From assembly GCA_030998015.1 (NCBI GenBank), contig JARWMV010000006.1:372001-436000 (forward strand): DNA of 64,000 nt, read 5' to 3'. Every line of letters begins with the position of its first letter. The stretch's first letter is position 1. Shown in pieces: positions 1 through 9,037 of the stretch. A program made the position numbers and the translations under genes. The notes below the pieces were generated by a model. The model made no database searches and had not been told where the DNA came from. It saw only the letters and a program-made list of their open reading frames with translations. The DNA comes from Ceratorhiza oryzae-sativae. Its lineage: Eukaryota; Basidiomycota; Agaricomycetes; Cantharellales; Ceratobasidiaceae.

Positions 1-309
1 AATTGAGAAAATATTATAGAGTGGATATATGTGTGTCAGTTCATGACATGGAGCAAGTTCAGGGTAACCACTGTAAGTGCTGAGGTCATGTGATCCTGCT
101 GTAAGTGCCAAGATCACGTGACAACTCACTCCTTGCTCCAAGTAACAAGGGAGAGAAATGCTGGAGTCAGTTCAGGGTGACCACTGTAAGGGCTGGCTAA
201 GTGCCAAGGTCACGTGACCTTGTTTATGGCTTGTTCCACTTAGGAAAAATGACATAAATCTGTAAAAATATTTGGTTGTTTTGTTATGTCCATTTGACAG
301 GTCATAACA
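1..309 (-). repeat. Partial LTR, family 2 (3' LTR of Gypsy element A)
   Basis: Read on the minus strand this starts TGTTATGACCTGTC at 309 and continues past the window edge. It matches the complete solo LTR at 17977-18518 along most of its length, including the TTACAGATTTATG and GGAACAAGCCATAAACAAGG-like blocks. Several CACGTGAC/CATGTGAC palindromes lie inside. The purine run just outside it (310-323) marks it as the 3' LTR of a minus-strand element. The far end is outside the window, so a target duplication cannot be checked. Confidence 0.85.
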
Positions 310-323
310 TTATCCCCCCCTTT
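310..323 (-). other. Polypurine tract of Gypsy element A
   Basis: On the minus strand the bases right before the LTR read AAAGGGGGGGATAA. A purine run against the 5' edge of the 3' LTR is the plus-strand primer site of LTR retroelements. It ties the sequence to its right to the element that owns the LTR. Confidence 0.7.
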
Positions 324-374
324 GGACATGTCTTGGGGGACCTCGAGACATGGTTTAGATCCTTATGCAAAAGG

Positions 375-501
375 AATCTCATGCACCAAGGGGGTTAAGG
401 GTGCTGGACTCGAACCAACAACCTTTTGGCTGATTCAGTATTGTTCAATGAGGTCAGGCTGAGTCAGGCTAGACCCCTTAACCTCTCTGTTACATGAGAT
501 T
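375..501 (-). ncRNA. tRNA-like hairpin inside element A
   Basis: Minus-strand bases 480-396 fold like a tRNA. There is an acceptor-like stem (GGTTAAGGG at 483-475 with CCCTTAACC at 401-393) and a T arm with stem GTTGG/CCAGC around loop TTCGAGT, which gives a perfect Pol III B box GGTTCGAGTCC. A possible A box TAGC..TCAGCCTG is split by about 5 extra bases. A second outer stem, AATCTCATG/CATGAGATT (501-493 and 383-375), encloses it. I cannot assign an anticodon. It is best read as a tRNA-derived relic or a tRNA-like structure carried by the element, not a working tRNA gene. Confidence 0.4.
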
Positions 502-618
502 GTTTTTCTTTTCTTTGTTGTGGAGGTTATTTAGGGGTGAGAATTTGTCTGCTTCTTCTCAGAATGCCCTGACTGATTGGATGGGCATAGCAGAAGTTGT
601 GCAATACAGTAAATTATT

Positions 619-1635
619 CTAAGGGAATACAAAGAATGGTTTTCCTCCTGCATACACCCATTCCACATTTCTTGATACCCATAAGTCCCCTTCCTCCCCC
701 TCTATGTCCAACCAACACTTCATGATTGCCGACCAGCTATTTCCCAAAATAACTGTCAGCTGTACCTTCATTGATTTCATGTGCACGTACCTGACTGTGA
801 AGTCTGCCTCATACTGGCTCAGGGCCTTGAGTGAGTACTTCCCATTTGACTGGACCATGTTGTCTAGGATCCAAATGTCAGCATCTTCTGACAAGTTGCC
901 CACATTCCATACATTGCACATCCAGCTGTGGCAGCCCTTGGATTGTGCATATGCCATTTTCCCTGTTCCAGTTTCTCCTTCTATCACCAGGATGCAATGG
1001 TGCACCCCTCTTCCCCTCTTCTTGACCTCCTTGGCAAACCATCTGTCTGCTTGGTTGATGTGCTCCCAGTCTTCCAGGACCTCTAACTCCACAGGGATTG
1101 CAGGCATGCAACCCTGGTCTTCCTTGCATGTGTACTCAGCATATGCTCATACTGAGTTCCATGTCGTCACCATCTGGAGGGGGTGGAGGCACTTGAACGC
1201 CTGGTAGTACTCCTGTTTCATCACTGAGGCAACAATCTCTGTCCCATCCTCCAAGTCTGCCTCCATCCTTGACTGTTGTCCACCCTTTCCCTTCACCAAG
1301 ATCTCCTCCAACCTTTCCAAGGTCAGGTCCCCTGCCATCAAATCCTCTATCTCCTTGCTGTTAGCTCCAACGTCCTTCCAAAGATAGTTGAAGGCATCCC
1401 TAGCTGGGTTGCCTCCTGGCCTGTCCTTGAGGTCTTTGGGCTGTATGTTGGGGTGTTGCCCCTTGAAGTCCCAGAACCCTGTGTTCTGGGTGTTCCACCT
1501 GCCCTTCTGTTCCTGACTGATGGAGAGGGTGTGGACATGAAGGGGCCAGGTCGGGTTGTAGTTTGGCTCCTCTGGGTTGTGTTGTTCAACCATGGCTAAG
1601 GTTGCCCAGTGATTGGGCCAGTGGTGGCAGAACAC
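619..1635 (-). pseudogene. Broken geminivirus/CRESS-like replication initiator (Rep) relic
   Basis: Two reading frames on the minus strand (1635-1147 and 1107-619) are in phase and separated by one in-frame TGA at 1149-1147. The first carries HUH-nuclease features: HVH (codons 33-35, near 1539), HPNIQ (codons 61-65), then YLWK (codons 84-87, near 1386), in the order motif II, Rep signature, motif III. The second carries an SF3-helicase-like domain: GETGTGKM (Walker A, with Met where Ser/Thr is required), WILDNM (Walker B, second acid is Asn) and LTVILGN (motif C, Asn kept). Motif I is not found in the same frame, because a TGA lies just upstream of 1635. The stop and both altered residues fit C-to-T change, so this is a dead copy. 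In circular ssDNA viruses and plasmids Rep nicks the origin and starts rolling-circle replication. It sits between a Gypsy pol and its 3' LTR. Confidence 0.7.
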
Positions 1636-2165
1636 CTTGTATCAGGCAGCAAGCCCACTTGAGGGCTGATCGTGTAGCTTTGACCAGGTCAGCAGCACTG
1701 CCCTGGTCTGGACACAGAATTGGGGGGCCTGTGCGGTTTCGGTCAGCTCTTCAGACCCATGATCCATCAGTGTAAGCTGTGTAGAAGTGGGTGAGGGGGC
1801 TCAGCTTGATTCCAAGGGCGCCAGCAATGGCAATGGCAACCTCTGCCCTGCGCTTGATTCATTTGGCTGGGGTGTTCCCACGTTCGAGCCATCTTCGCTT
1901 AGCATTGTTGGTGTTTTTTGAGGTAGATGCGTCTTGTGGGGAGGGCATGAAATGATAGCCCCTTTTACCCCCAAAGGTGTCCCCTAGATATACCCTTTTC
2001 TGGTTGTTGTGATCATGTGGTTTCCTGATGTAGGCTTGTGCTGGTTATGACGCATCTCTGAGGGGTGCCCTTCCTGTGTTCCCCTGTGTTGGCCTTTCTC
2101 CTTGCTACACTCAGGGCCTCTGCTCCTCCACTTTGGTTGGTGCCCCCTCTCTGACCCCTCCGGTA
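1636..2165 (-). pseudogene. Coding-like remnant upstream of the Rep relic
   Basis: One minus-strand frame stays mostly open from about 2050 to 1760 and is interrupted by TGA codons. It encodes a basic patch (AKRRWLERGNTPAK) and, further on, THFYTAYTDGSW. It is not in frame with the Rep relic below it. I do not recognise a family. It could be the N-terminal part of a longer Rep-like protein, or a separate gene of the same element, now decayed. Only the open frame and the basic composition support coding origin. Confidence 0.3.
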
Positions 2166-2185
2166 GTTGGGGGATAGCGTATATT

Positions 2186-2315
2186 CACATGACTAGGCTA
2201 GGTCATGTGATTCCCATGCTTTGTTGTTTGTTTTCTGGCAGGTGGTCACATGACTAGGCTAGGTCATGTGATACCTGTGCTTTTGTTGTTTGTTTTCTGG
2301 CAGATGGTCACATGT
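2186..2315. repeat. 61-bp tandem repeat with 24-bp palindromes
   Basis: CACATGAC-TAGGCTAG-GTCATGTG occurs at 2186-2209 and again at 2247-2270: 8-bp perfect arms around an 8-base spacer. The unit is 61 bp, and a third partial unit ends in GGTCACATG near 2313. The spacer between units is shared (TTGTTGTTTGTTTTCTGGCA). It lies between the minus-strand Rep relic and the plus-strand ORF at 2431, where an iteron-bearing origin or a shared promoter would sit. Confidence 0.7.
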
Positions 2316-2430
2316 TCATTGGTGTCACCTGACCAGACCTTGTTTTGATGTTTGTGCAAGTTATTGGGTTGCACCATGATTTTTTAATGTTTGTGGTTTT
2401 GTTGTTTTCCTTCCTCATCCCATCTTCACT

Positions 2431-2963
2431 ATGTGTGTTATTTCCCTTAACTACAATCCCCTTGACTGCACCTGCTGGTCTCTCCCTGAGGGGGAGTACT
2501 GTGCCTACTGCAATGCCATGTGCGACACCTCCCTTGAAGACTTCTATGAAGGTGTTGGGGATTGGTTCTTCTGTGGGGTGCCAGGTACGTGTGCTCATTC
2601 TATGTCATTCTCACATTGCTGACTTGCTCTGTAGAAGAGCGCATCCTCCTCGATGGTTAGGCTCATGAGGCCACCCTTGAGCATGTCTGGGCGCTTGTTG
2701 ATCAGGACTACAAGTCCTTTGAGGAGCAGTCTCACCAGGCTGCTCTTGCCAAATTCTTTGAGGAGGGCTCTGCTCCCTTGTTTGATGAGGCTTCGCCTTT
2801 TGTGGCATCCAGTTCTGGGTGTTTCCAGAACTACATGGCTGACTTCCCAGGGGGGGAGGCCCCTTGGCTGCAGCCCACTACCTGGTCAGTTGTTCAGACA
2901 ACTAAGAAGGATAAGAAGGGCAAGAAACCCTATACCCGGCCCCTCAAGGGCAAACATAAATAG
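2431..2963 (+). pseudogene. Small unrecognised ORF with one intron and one stop
   Basis: An ATG at 2431 opens a frame rich in Cys and Trp (CTCWSLPEGEYCAYC). A GT-AG intron at 2585-2634 (50 bp) restores the same frame, which then runs to TAG at 2961-2963, broken once by a TAG at 2658-2660. The C terminus is strongly basic (KKDKKGKKPYTRPLKGKHK), typical of nucleic-acid binding or nuclear import. It points away from the Rep relic across the palindromic repeats, so the two form a divergent pair. About 160 codons in all. No family is recognised; a capsid-like or DNA-binding role would be speculation. Confidence 0.45.
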
Positions 2964-3050
2964 AGAGCAAAAATGTATTAGGTTTGATATGTAAAAAATA
3001 AAATAGAACTCTTATACATTTGAGAAAAGAATCTGTGAGGGGCACCTTGG

Positions 3051-3872
3051 TCATATGGGGGCTGGTTCCAACAGTGGCACCTCCTCCAGAGCTTCAACAA
3101 GCTTGTTTTCCCACCAGTCCCAGTCCTGTTTGGCTTCCTCCACAGCTGGGTCCAGGGTGGGTTCCTTTATCACTGGGTTGGCTTCTTCCTCAGCCACAAC
3201 CAGTGATTCTAGGCTTGATGTAAGGCTCATCATATCAGTGTTGTAATTGGTGTTTTTGGTTGGGTGCACCTTCACCCAATTTCGGAAGTTGCTCATGTTT
3301 GCCTGCTTTGTCCTGATAGCAGTAAACATCTCATCAGTGGTAGTTGCTTTGAGCAGTCCCACATACAGTGTGGCTGGTGTCAACTTCCATTCTTCCAACA
3401 ATGCCTTGGCCCAGCACTCCACCTCCCAGTCCCCCCTGTCTGCCATTTGGCCTGCAGCCCTCCTCTGTTGTCTTGCTGCCTTGGCCACCATGTTGACCGT
3501 TGGTCCCACAATATTGTCAACAACATACATCAGTGTTCTTAGCAAGGCATTTCTTGTTGTTGGCTTCTGGCTTCCATGCCATGTCAGGACCCCTAACCTG
3601 GGATCCAGGTACTTGTCATTGTCAATCCAGTTCCTTTCATCCCTTAACTTCTTTGGGATGTACACTAGGTTAGCCCCTGGCAACAGTTGCTCAGCGTACC
3701 TCTGGGCATCTTCCACACTGGAGCAGTACATCCCTGGTTTAGGGCAATTTTCACTGCCAGGGTAGGGTGCTGGCCACCTAGTGGTGGGTGGCTGCCAAAG
3801 TGGGGCCACCTGATTTTCAGCAAGTGGTGTGTAATGGTTGGGATGTGCAACTGGGTGAGTGATGAAAGGCAT
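3051..3872 (-). CDS. Third ORF of Gypsy element A, unknown function
   Basis: An open frame of 273 codons follows the chromodomain end of element A pol on the same strand. The pol stop (TGA at 3980-3978) overlaps an ATG at 3981, giving an ATGA junction, but that ATG opens a different frame from this ORF, so a frameshift near 3870 would be needed to connect them. The protein is rich in Trp, with RNWIDNDKYLDPR and GDWEVECWAKALLEEW in the middle and an acidic C-terminal third. It has no membrane segment, so it is not an env protein. It could be an accessory ORF of the retroelement, or part of the Rep-bearing insert. No family is recognised. Confidence 0.45.
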   Translation of the reverse strand: MPFITHPVAHPNHYTPLAENQVAPLWQPPTTRWPAPYPGSENCPKPGMYCSSVEDAQRYAEQLLPGANLVYIPKKLRDERNWIDNDKYLDPRLGVLTWHGSQKPTTRNALLRTLMYVVDNIVGPTVNMVAKAARQQRRAAGQMADRGDWEVECWAKALLEEWKLTPATLYVGLLKATTTDEMFTAIRTKQANMSNFRNWVKVHPTKNTNYNTDMMSLTSSLESLVVAEEEANPVIKEPTLDPAVEEAKQDWDWWENKLVEALEEVPLLEPAPI

Positions 3873-3977
3873 GTTTTTGGGGTTTTGCAGGTGTATTGTG
3901 GTGCAAGTGAGGTGGTAGAGCAGGCTCTGGCCTTTCTTGGGTATCCTGGATGGCTCTTTTTAAAGCTTTCCAGATCC

Positions 3978-6900
3978 TCATTTGGTTCTCTTTGGCCTGC
4001 CTTTTGAGTCATCTGAGGATTGACTTGTCTTGACTGGCATTGGTGCATCTGGTAAGCACCTTTGCAAGTCATTTAGAACCTCTTTCATGTCAGCAAACTT
4101 GCTGGCACAATCCATTGTGTCTTCTATTGGGTTGTAGCCCTTCCATCTGATTTGGTAAAACAGCTTGCCATTCCGCCATTCATAATTTGCAATGTGGTCC
4201 ACCTCATACTCCTCCTCTCCTTCTTCTGTTATGATTGGTGGTGGTTTGGCCTGCCTTCTTTGGAAGTCTTTATCTTCTGTGAATGGCAAGAGGAGATTTA
4301 CATGGAATACATTGTGTACACATATGATTTTAGGTAGGTCCAGGCAATATGCATGGGATGAGATCTTTTCTGTGATTTCAAAAGGGCCCCCTTTTCAGTT
4401 GTCCAATTTCTTGGAGGGTCTCTTGGATGAGAGGTTTGTTAGGAGCAGCCAAACCTTGTCTCCTACCTTGAATTCCTTCCCTTTCTTTTCCATTTGTTGG
4501 TGTAATTCCATTGAGGCTCTTGCCTCATCCCATACTTTTTCCATTTGATTACGCATGTTGTCTGCAGCAGGTGCCTCAGACGGTTCTTCTCCCTCTTGGA
4601 CAACCCATCTTGGGTTTTTCCCATATACCATTTCAAATGGGGTTTGTCCTGTTGTAGCATTTACATGGTTGTTATGGCAGAATTCAGCAATGGGTAACCA
4701 TTTTACCCAGTCATCTTGTCTATAATTGCAGAATGTTCTTAAGAACCCTTCTACCCATTGATTTGTCCTTTCCAACAGTCCATCTGTTTCTGGATGGAAG
4801 GCAGTGGAGAATCTGGGCTTTGTCCCAATTCCTTTGTATAGGGCTTTTAGGAATTGGCTGTTAAAGGTTGGCCCTTGGTCTGAGACAGTGGTTTCTGGGG
4901 TCCTGCAATGTCTCCATACCTCCCTTATGAATATTTCTGCCAGTTCTTCTGCATTGGTGCTCTCCAGACATGGTACAAAATGGGCCTGCTGGGAGAAGCA
5001 ATCTACAACTGCCAAGATGCTGTTGTACCCCTTTGAGACAGGTAATTTGATGATGAAATCATATGCAACATCTGCCCATGGAAACCATGGGATTGGTAAG
5101 GACTTCAGGGGAGTGCCTTGTTTGTGTCCTTTGCTTCTTTGACACGTTTCACAAGATTCCACATATTGGTTTACTTGGGCCTTCATTCCTGGCCAATAGT
5201 AATCCCTTGATAGTAATTCTAGTGTTCAGGCTTGTCCCTGATGACCTGCCACAGGGGTGTCATGGCACTCCTCAAGGAGGCTCAACCTCAAATCCTTGTC
5301 ATCTGGGATGTAGAGCCCATTGTCATACCTTAATAGGCCCTCCTTCATTTTGTACCATCTAAATTCCTTCTGTACTGAGGGTGGTAGTTGTTCTTTATTT
5401 GCCACACTCAGCCTTAAGGATCTGATAGATTCGTCTTCTTCCTGAGCTTCTTTAAGCTCTTCCCAGAAATTCCCCTGTACTTCTGCCTTGAAACCTATGA
5501 ACCTTTCTTCTGGAATCATGATCTGTGGTTCCATAGGGGTATCCCCATGGTTGCTCCTTCTGGAAAGGGCATCTGGCTTCTGTGAGAGTTTCCCTGGTCT
5601 ATACACAATCTGAAAATTGAAGGGTGCCAGAGTGAGATACCATCTGGCATGCCTTCTATTCCACATCTGGGCATTTTGCCAGTACTGGAGGTGTCATGGC
5701 CTAGACCATGAGCACAATTTTATTATGAATTTTCTATATTTTATAACTTCCTTTTCACAATGTTTTGGACAAGTCCTGTTTATTCAGATATATGCGGTTT
5801 ATTTACCTTCATGTCACATGACCTTGTTGTTGTTGACTCAATGTTTGGTGTTACCGGAATGTTCTGTAGTGACGTGGCACTGTTAGCTTCTTATTGGTCC
5901 TGGTATTTGATTTGTACTGCCTTGGCCATGAATATATAAGGGAGAGTCTGAGAGCCTTAAGTCTCAGAACTCGACCTCCTGTCGTATCCCCTCTACTACC
6001 TGTGTGACTTACCAGTCCATAGTCCCTGCCCAGTCCTCTTGAGGACAAGTGCACTTACTACCCTACCTCCTTGCATCTTATCGCACTCTCACTGCACGTC
6101 CCACCTTAGACGTTGTCAGTAAAGCCTCCGGCATTGCTGCCCATAGGCCTGTCATCACCACTTAGGTGTTTGATGTTACTGTTCAGGTCGTAGCTCTGAC
6201 AGGAGGTTCCTATGGTTGGTGTATATCACAATAGGATCTTCTGTCCCTTCTAGGTATAACCTCCAGTGCTCTAAGGACCTAACAATTGCAAGCAACTCCT
6301 TGTCATAGGTGTCATGATTTTTCTCTGGTGGGGTGAAGCTCTTTGATAGGAAGGCAATTGGATGCAATTGGTTGTCATCACCCTTTTGGCTTAGTACCAC
6401 CCCCATGGCCACTCCTGAGGCATCTGTTTCCAGTATGTATGGCTTGCTTGGGTTTGGGTGGATTAAGACTGGTTCTCTTGCTACTGCTTCTTTGATAGCT
6501 TCAAATGCTTCCTGTTGTTTTCTTTCCCACAAGAATTTGACATCTTTTTGAGTGAGATCTGTGAGAGGTTTGGCTAAGGTGCTAAACTTCTCTATCCACC
6601 TTCTATAGAACCCCACAAAGCCTAGGAATGCTTGGACTTCTTTTACTGTTTTAGGTTCTGGCCATTCTAGAACTGCCTTTACTTTTTCCTTTTCCATTGA
6701 TATCCCTTCTGGGGATATGACAATTCCAATGAAGCTTACCTCCTTCACAAAGAACTGACACTTGTGTGGTTTGAGGAAGAGGTGGTTTTCCCTCATTCTT
6801 CTTAACACTTCCCTGACATGTTGTATGTGTTCTTCCCTGTTTCTGGAAAACACTAGTACATCATCCATGTAGATTACCACATAATCATCTATTATGTCAT

Positions 6901-7303
6901 GGAACTTTTCCATCATGAACCTTGTAAAGGTTCTTGGTCCTTCCTTTACTCTGAATGGCATGACCAAGCATTCAAACTGGCCTTCTCCTGTCCTGAAAGC
7001 TGTTTTCCATTCATCTCCCTCTTTTACCCTGATGTTGTTGAACCCCCATCAAACATCCATTTTTGAATAGATGGTTGTGTCCTTCAGTCTCTCAATCAAT
7101 TCTATTTGGATTGGAAGTGGAAACCTGTCTGGCTTGGTGATATCATTCATCTTACAGTAGTTGACTACCAACCTAAGCCCTCCATCTGCTTTGTTCACAT
7201 AGAAACAGGGTGCAGCTACAACTGACTGGCTGGGCCTTATTTTCCTGTTTCTTAGTTCCTCCTCTAGGTACTCCCTGAGCACCTTTGTTTCTGCTGGTGA
7301 CAT
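3978..7303 (-). pseudogene. Ty3/Gypsy chromovirus pol, element A (5'-truncated)
   Basis: Minus-strand order is reverse transcriptase (VVNYCKMND; catalytic YMDD near 6850), RNase H (ILETDASG, KELLAIV), integrase (zinc finger with CETCQRSK; core with VVDCFSQ and VSDQGPTFNSQFL) and a C-terminal chromodomain (EYEVDHIANYEWRNGKLFYQIRWKGY). The frame is continuous except for TGA stops at 7049-7051, 5226-5228 and 4395-4397, and a solo LTR inserted at 5692-6201. The usual FGLxNAP block of RT is replaced by FRVKEGP. Gag, protease and the start of RT are missing, because the element is cut at 7311 by another LTR. CG dinucleotides are very rare here compared with element B, which suggests great age and methylation-linked decay. 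Confidence 0.88.
5692..6201 (+). mobile_element. Solo LTR, family 1, inserted in element A pol
   Basis: This 510-bp unit starts TGTCATGGCCTAGACCATGA and ends GCTCTGACA. It is flanked by a perfect 5-bp target duplication GGAGG (5687-5691 and 6202-6206). It is a divergent copy of the LTRs of element B, sharing GGACAAGTCCTGTTTA, the TATA region AATATATAAGGGAGAGTC and the block AGAACTCGACCTCC. Removing it and one GGAGG restores the RNase H to integrase frame of the host element. The antisense ORF inside it is not a gene. Confidence 0.95.
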
Positions 7304-7311
7304 ACTGTACC

Positions 7312-7577
7312 TGTCAGAGCTACGACCTGAACAGTAACATCAAACACCTAAGTGGTGATGACAAGCCTATGGGCAGCGATGCCGGAGGCTTTACTGACAA
7401 CGTCTAAGGTAGGACGTGCAGTGAGAGTGCGATAAGACGCAAGGAGGTAGGAGTAAGTGCACTTGTCCTTAAGAGGACTGGGCAGGGACTATGGACTGGT
7501 AAGTCACACAGGTAGTAGAGGGGATACAACAGGAGGTTGAGTTCTGAGGCTTAAGGCTCTCAGACTCTCCCTTATAT
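7312..7577 (-). mobile_element. Truncated LTR, family 1
   Basis: This begins TGTCAGAGCTACGACCTGAACAG and follows the LTRs of element B for about 265 bp, up to the TATA region (CTCTCCCTTATAT), where the match stops. The other half of the LTR is not found before the Copia remnant at 9038. It cuts element A within the reverse transcriptase. The missing half suggests that a deletion or a later insertion removed the rest of a larger element. Confidence 0.85.
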
Positions 7578-9037
7578 TGGGAGTTGGCATGCGAAGCATG
7601 CCAGCTAGAGGTGCTGTGCCAGGCTCCTGCAGCCAGAACTTGCCAGAATTCTGGCTAAAATTCCAGCAAATTCCGGTGTGCCAGTTGCCAGTGCAGGTGC
7701 CAGAATAGCCTCAAGGGTGCCGGAGTCCTAGGCGGAGTCCTGCAGTACTGGCATACCTGCATACCTGAATACCTGAATACTGGCACATTGTCACCTGTAC
7801 ATGACCACCACGGATTGCATATATTAAGCACTCATAAAATGCGCAAAATTCAGCGGATCAAATTGTACTTTACTTGATTACAAATGGTTAAGAAATGAGC
7901 AGTATCGGCGCAGAATCGTCTAAGAAAAATATTCAGGGGGATGCGCAGATGTTCAAGCTCGCTATCCTGAGCTCTAATTGGGGCGATATACATACCAATC
8001 GAACTCGTCTCACTGAGAGGAATCGAATGCACATATTTTCATAATAAACGAACGCTTTTATCGAAAGTTATCAGCGATATAAAGGGGGAAACCCCTGAAC
8101 AGCGCCACAAGCGCTAGTGAAACCAGCCGTTGCAAACCTCGCTCCCTTGCGCGGAGTCGATGCGCATTATCATAAGGACTCTATATACCAAAAACCAGCC
8201 TGATTGAAGGTGTTTTAGCTGGTGTGAAACTGGGGGAACAGCGCCCCTGATGCTGAAAACCCCCTGAAATGCGCCATGGACACCCACACAGTGCTATTCT
8301 GGCTTTCTTAGTATCACAGACAGATTCAGGGATGCTTATTGCCCTATCTCAGGTACCTGAAACATCTGGAACAAGCTTATAACATAAATTTCCGACCATG
8401 TGCAGTGATTCTGCTGGGTTGACAGTGAGGTTGCCTGCACACACCCGGTTCATAGTTATCCAGTCAATGTATTTACTAGATATAATGTCAGTAGGGGTTT
8501 TTCAAGCTCAGGAGAAAGGCTAGCTGGTCGGATAAGCTTCAAACAGCTTTCTTTGTGGTGAAATAGCATGTGCGCATTTCCCAGAATATTTCCTGAGCAT
8601 CAATTTGGAGCGAACTATGCGTTATCGAATTTTTTGCGCGGAGCAAATGACATATCTGTGATCTCCTGATTTTTGCGCATTTAATGAGCTACTTTGCGAG
8701 AGATCGTGGTGAGGTTTATGGCCCTGGAAATGTTGGCCACAAAGACCCGAACAAAAGAACTGCGTAAAATTTGCCAGAATGAATTTCGTATGAAACGTGC
8801 TCTATATCATTGGAATGCTCTCTCTTCTGCGCATCTAATGAGCTATTACACAACTTGATGTGGTGAGTTCTGACCATAGCCAGTTGCAGGAGTCCCGGGA
8901 TTCTGGCATGCTCCTGCACCTGCCAGAATTCTGGCACGGACTCTGGCAACTGGCGAGCCAGTGCCAGTGCCAGTGCCAGAATGGCCAAAAAGCGCAGGAG
9001 TCCTGCTGCAGGTGCCAGAGTCCTGCAAAATTCTGGC
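7578..9037. mobile_element. Non-coding TGCCAG-rich repeat element
   Basis: Both ends are packed with variants of TGCCAG and its complement. The palindrome TGCCAGAATTCTGGC occurs at 7641-7655 and 8921-8936, with many CTCCTGCA/TGCAGGAG words, while the middle (7800-8860) is plain AT-rich sequence with GCGCAT words. An imperfect direct repeat (GCGCATTTAATGAGCT at 8675 and GCGCATCTAATGAGCT at 8829) lies near the right end. The left junction cuts an LTR and the right junction cuts the Copia protease. Open frames inside are short and I see no transposase. Class and exact ends are uncertain. Confidence 0.45.

Noticed and set aside
704..1207. 167-codon plus-strand ORF opposite the Rep relic
   Set aside because: It is the complement of the Rep coding frame; no domain, and its residues are typical antisense composition.
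1760..1790. YTDGSW as an RNase H motif
   Set aside because: Only the DGS word fits. The following residues and spacing do not match RNase H, and the frame stops at once.
3247..3765. 172-codon plus-strand ORF with hydrophobic runs
   Set aside because: It is the shadow of the minus-strand third ORF. The apparent membrane helices come from the reverse reading.
5851..6054. ORF MHLSSRGLGRDYGLVSHTG... repeated at 10341 and 16073
   Set aside because: It is the antisense reading of the LTR family 1 sequence and recurs only because the LTR recurs.
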